Below are positions 17,371 through 24,848 of a stretch of DNA of 37,282 nt, piece by piece. The position numbers and the translations under genes were made by a program. The stretch is from the NCBI RefSeq assembly GCF_900096975.1, contig NZ_FMYQ01000045.1, positions 1 through 37,282 of the forward strand, read 5' to 3'. The stretch comes from Paraburkholderia lycopersici. GTDB taxonomy: Bacteria; Pseudomonadota; Gammaproteobacteria; Burkholderiales; Burkholderiaceae. Below the pieces are notes generated by a model. The model was not told where the DNA came from, searched no databases, and saw nothing but the letters and a program-made list of their open reading frames with translations. Every line of letters begins with the position of its first letter. Positions within the stretch are counted from its first letter, which is position 1.

Positions 17371-18849
17371 CTATTGCGGCTGGTCACGCTCGCGCAGCAA
17401 ATCGTGCAAGCTGCGCGGCGCGGGCTTGAGCGGCGTGCGATGCTGCGTCCAGCCCATTTGTTGCGAAGGCGCAAGGCCGCGCAGGCGCGTGACGGCCCAG
17501 CGCAATGCGCGATAGGCGCGCGGATGCGCGAACGCGCCGCTCCAGAAGCGCCAGATGAACTGCTCGCTCCTGCTGTGATTCGCGCCCTGGCCGCGCAGCG
17601 GGTGCGCGACGCTTTCTTCGGGATCGCGGTTCGCCTCGGTGCGCAGGCGCACGAGCAGTTGCGGAATCGGAATGCGCACCGGACAGACTTCGCCGCACGC
17701 GCCGCACAGGCTCGATGCCGTGGGCAGTTCGGCGGTCGCGTCGAGCCCGAGCAGATGCGGCGAGATGATCTTGCCGATCGGCCCCGGATACGTGGTGCCA
17801 TACGCGTGCCCGCCGATGCGCGTATACACCGGGCAGTGGTTCATGCAGGCGCCGCAACGGATGCATTGCAGCGTGGCGCGCAACTGCTCGTCGGCATAGG
17901 CCTGGCTGCGGCCGTTGTCTAGCAGCACGAGGTGGACTTCGCGCGGGCCGTCTTTTTCGCCTTCGCGGCGCGGGCTGCTGATCAGATTGAAGTAGGTGGT
18001 GATGGGCTGGCCCGTGGCCGAGCGCGTGAGCAGGCTCGAAAGCGGCACGATGTGCTCGAGCTTCGCCACGACCTTCTCCATGCCCATGATGGCGACATGC
18101 ACGTCGGGCACGGTGGTGGAGAGACGGCCGTTGCCCTCGTTTTCCACGAGCCAGAGCGTGCCCGTGTCGGCGGCCGCGAAATTCACGCCTGAAAGGCCGA
18201 TCTGCGCGTCCACGAAGGCGCGGCGCAGCGCACGGCGACCGGTTTGAATGAGCGTGTCCACGTCCTCGGTGTAAGGCGTGTCGGGAATATGCGCTTCGAA
18301 CAGATGCCCGATGTCGCCCTTCGTTTTGTGAATGGCGGGCATCACGATATGCGAAGGCTTCTCGCCCGCAAGCTGGACGATGTACTCGCCCATGTCCGAC
18401 TCGACGCAATCGACGCCGCGTTCCGCGAGGTAATGGTTGAGCTCGATTTCCTCGCTCGCCATCGACTTGCCCTTTATCACGCGCGTGGCCGCATGCCGCT
18501 GCGCAATCGCGTGGACGATTCGGTTCGCTTCGTCGGCGGTCTCGGCCCAGTGCACCTGGATGCCGTTCGCGCGCAGGTTCGCTTCGAGTTGTTCGAGCAA
18601 TTCGGGCAGGCGCGCGAGCGCATGCTGGCGTACGGCTTCGCCGAGATCGCGCAGCGCTTCGAGTTCGTCGGCTTCGGGAAACTGCGCCGCGCGTTTGCCT
18701 TGCAGGAAGTCCATCGCGCCGCGAAAGCTCTGGCGCAGTTGCGGATCGTCGAGCGCCGCGCGTGCGCGCTGGCGGAATTCGGCGGTCGGCACGAAGTGGA
18801 GCGTGTTTTCATGGCCCGCCGCGGGCGGCGTCTGCGTGATCGTGCTCAT
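17371..18849 (-). CDS. lutB: Lactate utilisation iron-sulfur protein LutB/LldF
   Basis: A 492-residue protein. The N-terminal two thirds form a LUD (DUF162) domain (ADEANRIVHAIAQRHAATRVIKGKS, then EIELNHYLAERGVDCVESDM). The C-terminal part carries two 4Fe-4S clusters: CIRCGACMNHCP with cysteines 329, 332, 335 and 339, and CGACGEVCPVRIPIPQLL. With LutA and LutC it forms the non-flavin L-lactate dehydrogenase complex that feeds electrons to the respiratory chain. Its ATG overlaps the lutC stop by 4 bases. The gene order A-C-B differs from the A-B-C order of Bacillus subtilis. Confidence 0.94.
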   Translation of the reverse strand: MSTITQTPPAAGHENTLHFVPTAEFRQRARAALDDPQLRQSFRGAMDFLQGKRAAQFPEADELEALRDLGEAVRQHALARLPELLEQLEANLRANGIQVHWAETADEANRIVHAIAQRHAATRVIKGKSMASEEIELNHYLAERGVDCVESDMGEYIVQLAGEKPSHIVMPAIHKTKGDIGHLFEAHIPDTPYTEDVDTLIQTGRRALRRAFVDAQIGLSGVNFAAADTGTLWLVENEGNGRLSTTVPDVHVAIMGMEKVVAKLEHIVPLSSLLTRSATGQPITTYFNLISSPRREGEKDGPREVHLVLLDNGRSQAYADEQLRATLQCIRCGACMNHCPVYTRIGGHAYGTTYPGPIGKIISPHLLGLDATAELPTASSLCGACGEVCPVRIPIPQLLVRLRTEANRDPEESVAHPLRGQGANHSRSEQFIWRFWSGAFAHPRAYRALRWAVTRLRGLAPSQQMGWTQHRTPLKPAPRSLHDLLRERDQPQ

Positions 18850-19580
18850 TGGGCGGCTCCCCGCTGCGTGCTCGTTTCGTGATCCTCATCGATCACGACG
18901 ACAACCCACAGCGCGCGCGGTCCGTGCGCGCCATAAGCCGTGGTCTGCTGGATGTCCGAGGTCTTCGACGGACCCGAAATCATGACGAGATTGGCCGGCA
19001 TGCCGTCGCGCCAGCGTTCCGCCGTCACGGCGGCGTGCAGGTCGGCGTGCAGCGTGCGGGCGTAAATCAGCGCGACGTGCAGCGGCGGCACGAGCGAGAC
19101 CGTGCGCGGCGCGTTCGCGTCGGGCGCGACCACCAGCGTGCCCGTGGCAGCGAGCCCCGAGCGCGCGACGGTGAAGCCCGCGTCGATGGTGTCGAAAAGT
19201 TCGGCCTTCCATTGCTCGATGGGCCGCGCGTAGTCGCGCGCCTGCACGTGAGCCGGCAGCGCCATCGTGAGCGCGTGGCCTTCCACACATGAGGTGTCGA
19301 GCAACAGGTTGCGCACGCCCGCCGCTTCGAGACGCTGCGCGAGATCGGCGGCCCAGGTGGCGCCGCTCGCGCAGATCACCTCGGCATGCGCGGCTTCGAG
19401 CATGTGCCGGAATTGCGCGATGCGCTCGTTCAGCGCGAGCGGCGCATGGGCGCGGCGCGCCTCGAAATGTGCGTCGATGCGCGCGTCGAGCGCTTCGACC
19501 GCCGTGGCTGCCGTGGCGCGCGCATGTTCGCGCAGCCGCCCGAGCATGCGCGCCCGCGCACCCGTCGTATCGGCGCTCAT
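18846..19580 (-). CDS. lutC: Lactate utilisation protein LutC (LUD domain)
   Basis: A 244-residue protein beginning MSADTTGARARMLGRLREHA. The LUD domain shows EVICASGATWAADLAQRLEA, FTVARSGLAATGTLVVAP and the C-terminal MISGPSKTSDIQQTTAYGAH, which is the family signature (GPSRTADIE...GVHGP in homologues). The frame extends to 19805, but ATG at 19580 overlaps the lutA stop by 4 bases and gives the usual length. It is a subunit of the LutABC lactate oxidase complex. Confidence 0.93.
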   Translation of the reverse strand: MSADTTGARARMLGRLREHARATAATAVEALDARIDAHFEARRAHAPLALNERIAQFRHMLEAAHAEVICASGATWAADLAQRLEAAGVRNLLLDTSCVEGHALTMALPAHVQARDYARPIEQWKAELFDTIDAGFTVARSGLAATGTLVVAPDANAPRTVSLVPPLHVALIYARTLHADLHAAVTAERWRDGMPANLVMISGPSKTSDIQQTTAYGAHGPRALWVVVVIDEDHETSTQRGAAQ

Positions 19581-20356
19581 GCGGCCTCCCCGCCGGTGCG
19601 GCGCCACAGGAACGATGCGAGGTGCTCCACGGCGAGCGGCGCCTGCTTGTGCGCGGCTGCGTGGCCGATGTTGAGCAGGCACCCGCAATCGGCGGAAACG
19701 AGGCGCTCGCAGCCCGTTGCACACGCGGCGGCGATCTTGTCGGCGACCATCGCGCCGGAAATGTCGGGGTGCTTGAGCGAAAACGTGCCGCCAAAACCGC
19801 AGCATTCCGGCTCGCGCTCGTGGTCGATGCGCGTGACGCCCGGCAGCGCATCGACGGCTTCGACGCCGTGCACGCGCGTGCCCATTTCGCGCCGCGCGCC
19901 GCAGGAGGTGTGCAGCACGACGCGTTCTTCAGGCTGCGCCGCGGCGCCATAGGCATTGAAATCGACGTTGAGCACGCGCACGAGGAATTCCGTGAGTTCG
20001 TACACGCGCTCCGAAAGCGCATGGGCGCGCGCGGCGTCGGCGTCGTTGTCGAATAGCGCGGGCCAGTGGTGGCGCATCATGCCCGCGCACGAGCCCGATG
20101 GCACGACCACGGGCCATGGCTTTTCGAAGAGGCCGAGCTGCGCCCGCGCGACTTCGCGCGCCTGGCGCGGGTTGCCGCTGCTATAGGCGGGCTGGCCGCA
20201 ACAGCTCTGGCTGCGCGGGAAATGGACCGTGAGGCCTTCGCGTTCGAGCAGCTTGACCGCGTCGAGGCCGGCTTGCGGCACGAACAGGTCGACCAGGCAG
20301 GTAGCGAACAAATAGACGTCGGATGGACGCGCGGTGGGGTATGGCCGTGGCTTCAT
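19577..20356 (-). CDS. lutA: Lactate utilisation protein LutA/LldE (CCG-domain Fe-S oxidoreductase)
   Basis: A 259-residue cytosolic protein with two cysteine-rich CCG domains: SCCGQPAYSSGN and GSCAGMM in the first, HTSCGARREMG, ECCGFGGTFSLKH and DCGCLLNIGHAA in the second. These bind an iron-sulfur cluster in the same way as the heterodisulfide reductase and GlpC families. Start ATG at 20356 gives MKPRPYPTARPSDVYLFATC; an in-frame ATG at 20440 is possible but adds an arginine-rich, unconserved stretch. It is the first gene of the lut operon, 180 bases from the divergent lldR. Confidence 0.93.
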   Translation of the reverse strand: MKPRPYPTARPSDVYLFATCLVDLFVPQAGLDAVKLLEREGLTVHFPRSQSCCGQPAYSSGNPRQAREVARAQLGLFEKPWPVVVPSGSCAGMMRHHWPALFDNDADAARAHALSERVYELTEFLVRVLNVDFNAYGAAAQPEERVVLHTSCGARREMGTRVHGVEAVDALPGVTRIDHEREPECCGFGGTFSLKHPDISGAMVADKIAAACATGCERLVSADCGCLLNIGHAAAHKQAPLAVEHLASFLWRRTGGEAA

Positions 20357-20494
20357 GTCTCGCTCGGTGTCTTTGCGCGTCGTCGTGTGCTTTCGGGGCG
20401 GGCGTGGCCGCCGGGTCTGGGAGCCGGGGCGGGGCTGCACGCGGGACTAGCGCTGGTTTGAGCGCATAATTCCCGCTTCGGACGCGGGGTTCAA

Positions 20495-20508
20495 ACTGGT
20501 TGGACCAC
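20495..20508. promoter_or_regulatory. LldR/FadR-type operator between lutA and lldR
   Basis: ACTGGTTGGACCAC contains the dyad TGGT-N3-ACCA, the core shared by operators of the FadR/PdhR/LldR branch of GntR regulators. It lies 28 bases upstream of the lldR start and 138 bases upstream of lutA, in the divergent promoter region. The same 14 bases recur inverted at 21264-21277. Confidence 0.7.
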
Positions 20509-20536
20509 GCGTTGCCCACGAGGACGAAACGCGGAA

Positions 20537-21574
20537 ATGACAATGAGGGACAGGGCAAGCGCGCGCGGGCGCGTGGAAACCGTGATGCGCCGGATGGAGA
20601 CGTCGCTGCTCGACGGCACCTGGCGCGCGGGCGCGAAGCTGCCGTCCGAACGGGGGCTCGCGCTCGAATACGACGTGGCGCGCAACACGGTGCGCGAGGC
20701 GATCCAGCGGCTCGCGGCGCGGGGCCTCGTGCAGAGCCGGCGCGGCGCGGGCGTATTCGTCACCGACCAGTTGCGCACGGGGTTTGCGTCGCCTTGGGGC
20801 CAGCTCGTGGCCGATCACCCGGCGCTGCGCGAAGACATTCTGGAGTTTCGCCGCGTGCTGGAAGGCGCGACTGCCTATTTCGCGGCGCTGCGCGCGAGCG
20901 ACGAGGACCTCGCGCGCATTCGCGCGCTGCTGCAGGAACTGGAGCGCACACGCAAGCTGGACGACAAGGCCGCCGAGGCCGAGGCCGACGCGAGGCTGCA
21001 CGAGGTCATCGCGCAGGCCTCGCACAACGCGATGTTCCTGCATTTGCACACGAGCGTGCTGGGCGTGCTGCGCGAGCACATCACGATCAACGGCACGGGG
21101 CTGCGCGTGCAGAACGAGGACGCGCCGGACCGGTTGCTGGAGCAGCACCGAACGCTGTGCGGCGCGATCGTCGCGCGGCGTCCCGAGGAGGCGCGCACGG
21201 CGATGCAGACGCACATCGACTTCGTTCGCACGCGGGTGGGCGAGGAAATCGGCTGGCCAGAAAGTGGTCCAACCAGTGACCGCGCCAGGGACGCCGGGGT
21301 CTGGGCCGCGGCAACGCAGACGGGCAAGGGCGCGGAACGTGCGCTTGCAGCGGAAGCCGGAAAGCGTGCGGAAAACGGACAAAGCGGAAAGCGCCCGAAG
21401 GGCGGCCGCAAGGTGAGCGCGGCGAAGCGCGCCCCCGAGGGCGTCGCGCCGGCGGCCAGGACCGCCGCCGAGGCAGCCTCGCGCGCGGTGCGCGGGAACG
21501 CTGCTAACGTTGCCCGATCCGCCCTGGGGGGCGAGGACGGCATGCACAACAGCAACAGCGGGAGGGAAACATGA
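20537..21574 (+). CDS. lldR: GntR-family lactate-responsive regulator LldR, with long basic C-terminal extension
   Basis: A 345-residue protein. Residues 12-80 form the GntR winged helix (GAKLPSERGLALEYDVARNT, VREAIQRLAARGLVQSRRGA). An FCD effector domain follows to about residue 235 (LEFRRVLEGATAYFAALRAS, with helical segments ending HIDFVRTRVGEEIGW). The family normally stops there at 230-260 residues. Here about 108 more residues follow, rich in Ala, Lys, Arg and Gly (GKRPKGGRKVSAAKRAP), resembling histone H1-like or AlgP-like tails. It is divergent from lutACB. By analogy with E. coli LldR it should repress the lactate genes until L-lactate binds. ATG at 20543 is an alternative start. Confidence 0.88.
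   Translation: MTMRDRASARGRVETVMRRMETSLLDGTWRAGAKLPSERGLALEYDVARNTVREAIQRLAARGLVQSRRGAGVFVTDQLRTGFASPWGQLVADHPALREDILEFRRVLEGATAYFAALRASDEDLARIRALLQELERTRKLDDKAAEAEADARLHEVIAQASHNAMFLHLHTSVLGVLREHITINGTGLRVQNEDAPDRLLEQHRTLCGAIVARRPEEARTAMQTHIDFVRTRVGEEIGWPESGPTSDRARDAGVWAAATQTGKGAERALAAEAGKRAENGQSGKRPKGGRKVSAAKRAPEGVAPAARTAAEAASRAVRGNAANVARSALGGEDGMHNSNSGRET
21264..21277. promoter_or_regulatory. Second, intragenic copy of the LldR-type operator (inverted)
   Basis: GTGGTCCAACCAGT is the exact reverse complement of the 14-base site at 20495-20508. It lies inside lldR, at the junction between the FCD domain and the basic tail, with its centre 769 bases from the first site. A 14-base exact match is unlikely by chance, but binding is inferred. 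Confidence 0.5.
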
Positions 21575-21951
21575 GCGAACGCACCGCGCAAATCGTGTCG
21601 CTGAGCGCCGTGACGTTGAGCGTGAGCGACATCGCGCGTTCGGTACGCTTTTACGAGGCGCTCGGCTTCGTGCAGAAGGCCGGCTCTCAAGTGGCGGGCT
21701 TCGCGTCGTTCGAACTGGCCGGCGCGGCGGGCGTCTGCTATCTGAACCTGCTGGAAGCGCCACATGGCGCAGTGGACGGCTGGGGGCGCGTGATCCTTTA
21801 CGTGGCCGACGTCGACGCGTTTTATGCCCATGCGCTGGCGGTAGGGGCGACGCCCGAATTCGCGCCGCGCGACGCGCCCTGGGGCGAGCGTTATTTCCAT
21901 CTCGCCGATCCGGACGGCCACGAGCTGAGCTTCGCGAAGCCGCTCGCCTGA
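21571..21951 (+). CDS. VOC-family (glyoxalase-like) small protein
   Basis: A 126-residue single-domain protein of the vicinal-oxygen-chelate fold: SAVTLSVSDIARSVRFYEAL at the start, GRVILYVADVDAFYAHALAV in the middle and YFHLADPDGHELSFAKPLA at the end. The terminal DPDGHELSF carries the usual metal-ligand glutamate. Its ATG overlaps the lldR stop (ATGA), so it is translated with lldR. It may act on an aldehyde or lactate-related metabolite (glyoxalase and lactate metabolism are linked through methylglyoxal), but the substrate is unknown. Confidence 0.85.
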   Translation: MSERTAQIVSLSAVTLSVSDIARSVRFYEALGFVQKAGSQVAGFASFELAGAAGVCYLNLLEAPHGAVDGWGRVILYVADVDAFYAHALAVGATPEFAPRDAPWGERYFHLADPDGHELSFAKPLA

Positions 21952-22065
21952 GCCGCCGCGATGCATTTTGAAATATTCGTGACACTCGCTGCGACGATAG
22001 TGGCGCGAGGCTGCGTCGGCCAGCACGACGCGAGTGCCGGAATATCGAACAAGGAGAGAGTCGCC

Positions 22066-23001
22066 ATGAATGAATTCGACCGCACGGCGGGTACCGAACA
22101 GCAGGATGCCGAACGACATCGCCGCCGGCGTCTGGACGAAGAGCTCATCGACGCCTACGACGAAGAGCTCGAAATGGAGGTCGACGACCGGTTGCAGGAA
22201 AGCGGCCTGCAGATCAGCGACGAGGCGCGCGCGCTGCGCCGCGTCTACTTTCGCGAGCTGATCCGCCTGCAGGGCGAGCTCGTGAAGCTGCAGGACTGGA
22301 TCGTGAGCACGGGGCACCGCCTCATCGTGATCTTCGAAGGGCGCGATGCGGCGGGCAAGGGCGGCGTCATCAAGCGCATCACGCAGCGCCTGAACCCGCG
22401 CATGTGCCGCGTGGCGGCGCTGCCCGCGCCGAACAACCGCGAGCGCACGCAGTGGTATTTCCAGCGCTACGTGCAGCATCTGCCGGCCGGCGGCGAGATG
22501 GTCCTGTTCGACCGTAGCTGGTACAACCGCGCGGGCGTCGAGCGCGTGATGAACTTCTGCACCGACGACGAATACGAGGAATTCTTCCGCTCGGTGCCCG
22601 AATTCGAAAAGATGCTCGCGCGGAGCGGCATACAGATCGTCAAGTACTGGTTCTCGATCACGGACGACGAGCAGGAAGTCCGCTTCCAGAGCCGCATCGA
22701 GGATCCGCTCAAGCAGTGGAAGCTCTCGCCGATGGACCTGGAAAGCCGGCGCCGCTGGGAAGCCTATACGCACGTGAAGGAAGTCATGCTGCTGCGCTCG
22801 CACATTCCCGAAGCGCCGTGGTGGGTCGTGCAGGGCGTGGACAAGAAGCGTGCGCGCCTGAACTGCATTCATCATCTGCTGAGCCAGGTGCCCTATCACG
22901 AGATCGAGCACCCGCAGGTCACGCTGCCCGCGCGCGTGCATCATCCCGACTATATTCGCCAGCCGGTGCCGCAGGACATGATCATTCCGGAAATTTACTG
23001 A
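22066..23001 (+). CDS. ppk2: Polyphosphate kinase 2
   Basis: A 311-residue protein with an acidic N-terminus (MNEFDRTAGTEQQDAERHRR) and the PPK2 core: Walker A GRDAAGKGG at residues 92-100 and lid segment VAALPAPNNRERTQWYFQRY. Walker B FDRSWYNRAGVE carries Asp149. AAGGAGAG precedes the ATG at 22066; the longer frame from 21961 lacks a site and is rejected. PPK2 transfers phosphate between polyphosphate and nucleotides, mainly making GTP or ATP from polyphosphate. It is a single-domain PPK2. It converges on a phosphate transporter gene and shares its terminator. Confidence 0.95.
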   Translation: MNEFDRTAGTEQQDAERHRRRRLDEELIDAYDEELEMEVDDRLQESGLQISDEARALRRVYFRELIRLQGELVKLQDWIVSTGHRLIVIFEGRDAAGKGGVIKRITQRLNPRMCRVAALPAPNNRERTQWYFQRYVQHLPAGGEMVLFDRSWYNRAGVERVMNFCTDDEYEEFFRSVPEFEKMLARSGIQIVKYWFSITDDEQEVRFQSRIEDPLKQWKLSPMDLESRRRWEAYTHVKEVMLLRSHIPEAPWWVVQGVDKKRARLNCIHHLLSQVPYHEIEHPQVTLPARVHHPDYIRQPVPQDMIIPEIY

Positions 23002-23033
23002 CGCGCCAGCGCTTTCAAGGCGCCCGCCCAGTT

Positions 23034-23075
23034 AAAAAAAGCCGCGCTCCCCGTCACCGGGGAGCGCGGCTTTTT
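23034..23075. terminator. Bidirectional rho-independent terminator between ppk2 and pit
   Basis: A perfect 12-base stem, GCCGCGCTCCCC at 23041-23052 with its complement at 23059-23070, has a 6-base loop. Seven A precede it and five T follow it, giving a U-tract on both strands. It lies between two converging genes. Confidence 0.92.
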
Positions 23076-23090
23076 ACTTGCCGTTCGCGC

Positions 23091-24680
23091 TCAGAACAGG
23101 TGCTTGAACAGCCAATAAAGCGCCCCCGCCAGCACGATCGAAGCGGGCAGCGTGAGCACCCACGCCAGCACGAGGCTGCGCACCGTGTTCCATTGCAGGC
23201 CCGAGCCGTTCGCCGCCATCGTGCCCGCCACGCCCGAGGAGAGCACGTGCGTCGTCGAGACCGGCAGGCCGTATACGTCCGCGGCGCCGATCGTCACCAT
23301 CGCCACGACTTCGGCGCAGCCGCCCTGGCCGTAGCTCAGGTGCTGCTTGCCGATGCGCTCGCCCACGGTCACCACGATGCGCTTCCAGCCCACCATCGTG
23401 CCGAGGCCGAGTGCGATCGCCACGGCCACCTTCACCCATGTCGGGATGAATTTCGTCGCGTGATCGATCTGGCTGCGGAAGTTGAGGATCGCCTTCGCGT
23501 CGTCGGCCGAGAAGGCGACGGCCTTTTGCTTGTCGAGCAGGCGGATCGCCTCGGAGATCACGTACATCGTGTTGCGCACGTTGTCGACGCTCGCTTGCGG
23601 CACCGCCGCGAGCGAGCCGTAGCTGCGCACCTGTTCGCCCACCTGGTTCGACAGTACGGCGAGCGCCGGCACCGTCGTGTCCGAAAGCGTGCGCCTGCCG
23701 ATGAAGCGTTCGATTTCGGCGCGCGGGTCGGCCGGCGCGGCCACGCCGTTCGTGTAGCGTTCGAGCGCGCGCGTGGCGTCGTGCGCCACGGCGACGAAGG
23801 TCTGTGTTTGCCCGGCCGTCACGGCGCGGTTCAACGCGTAGGCCGTGGGCACCGTGCCGATGAGGATCAGCATGATGAGGCCCATGCCTTTCTGGCCGTC
23901 ATTGGAGCCGTGCGCGAATGATACGCCCGTGCACGTGAGGATGAGCAGCGCGCGGATCCAGAACGGCGGCGGCTCCTTGCCCTGAGGCTCGGCGTAGAGC
24001 GCGGGCACGCGCACGACAGCCTTGAGGACGAGCAGCAGCAGCCCGGCCAGCAGAAAGCCGACGATCGGTGAAAAGAGCAGCGACTTGCCCACGCCGAGCG
24101 CCTGGCTCCAGTCCACGCCGCTCGTGCCGCTGGCGCCGTGCATCAACTGGTTCATGAGGCCCACGCCGATGATCGAGCCGATCAACGTATGCGAACTCGA
24201 CGAAGGCAGGCCGAAATACCACGTGCCCAGATTCCAGATGATCGCGGCGATGAGCAGGGCGAATACCATCGCGAAGCCCGCACTGCTGCCCACCTGCAGG
24301 ATCAGCTCGACGGGCAGCAACTGCAGGATGCCGAAGGCCACCGCGCCGGTGGACGTGAGCACGCCGAGAAAATTCCACGCGCCCGACCACATCACAGCGA
24401 TATTGGGCGAAAGCGAGTGCGTGTAAATGACGGTCGCGACTGCATTCGCGGTATCGTGGAAGCCGTTCACGAATTCGAAGCCGAGCGCGATCATGAGCGC
24501 GACGCCAAGCAGAATCCAGGGAAGCGAGGAGCTTTCGCGCACGGGCGAGAGGTCGTCGGCGAGATGCATCCCCACGTACACGGCGCCGGCGGCGACGACG
24601 ACGAGGAAGGCAAGCAGGCTGGCATTGCGCCCGCGCGAGGGGGCGGTGTCCCGTTGCGGTGACAGGGAAAGGTCTGGCAT
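23091..24680 (-). CDS. pit: Low-affinity inorganic phosphate transporter, Pit family
   Basis: A 529-residue inner-membrane protein with about ten helices and the duplicated PHO4 signature: GFHDTANAVATVIYTHSLSP near residue 73 and SFAHGSNDGQKGMGLIMLIL in the second half. A C-terminal VTIGAADVYGLPVSTTHVLS segment is also typical. A soluble loop of about 130 residues (from AVTAGQTQTFVAVAHD to IPTWVKVAVAI) separates the two membrane halves, as in E. coli PitA. It should import metal-phosphate by proton symport. It is a single-gene unit, divergent from the GGDEF gene and converging on ppk2. Confidence 0.94.
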   Translation of the reverse strand: MPDLSLSPQRDTAPSRGRNASLLAFLVVVAAGAVYVGMHLADDLSPVRESSSLPWILLGVALMIALGFEFVNGFHDTANAVATVIYTHSLSPNIAVMWSGAWNFLGVLTSTGAVAFGILQLLPVELILQVGSSAGFAMVFALLIAAIIWNLGTWYFGLPSSSSHTLIGSIIGVGLMNQLMHGASGTSGVDWSQALGVGKSLLFSPIVGFLLAGLLLLVLKAVVRVPALYAEPQGKEPPPFWIRALLILTCTGVSFAHGSNDGQKGMGLIMLILIGTVPTAYALNRAVTAGQTQTFVAVAHDATRALERYTNGVAAPADPRAEIERFIGRRTLSDTTVPALAVLSNQVGEQVRSYGSLAAVPQASVDNVRNTMYVISEAIRLLDKQKAVAFSADDAKAILNFRSQIDHATKFIPTWVKVAVAIALGLGTMVGWKRIVVTVGERIGKQHLSYGQGGCAEVVAMVTIGAADVYGLPVSTTHVLSSGVAGTMAANGSGLQWNTVRSLVLAWVLTLPASIVLAGALYWLFKHLF

Positions 24681-24848
24681 GGCGGGCGGGCTCCAGGGGG
24701 TGGCGGGAGGGCAAAGGTAACGTCATCGATCGTGAACCGCCCAGGTTTCGGTTTGATGACAGATTTATGCCGGTCATGCCCTATAAATCTCGTGTCGAGA
24801 CCGGGCAGCCCTCGGGAACGGTCCGCCTGCGGAAGGAGGATTGCGCAG

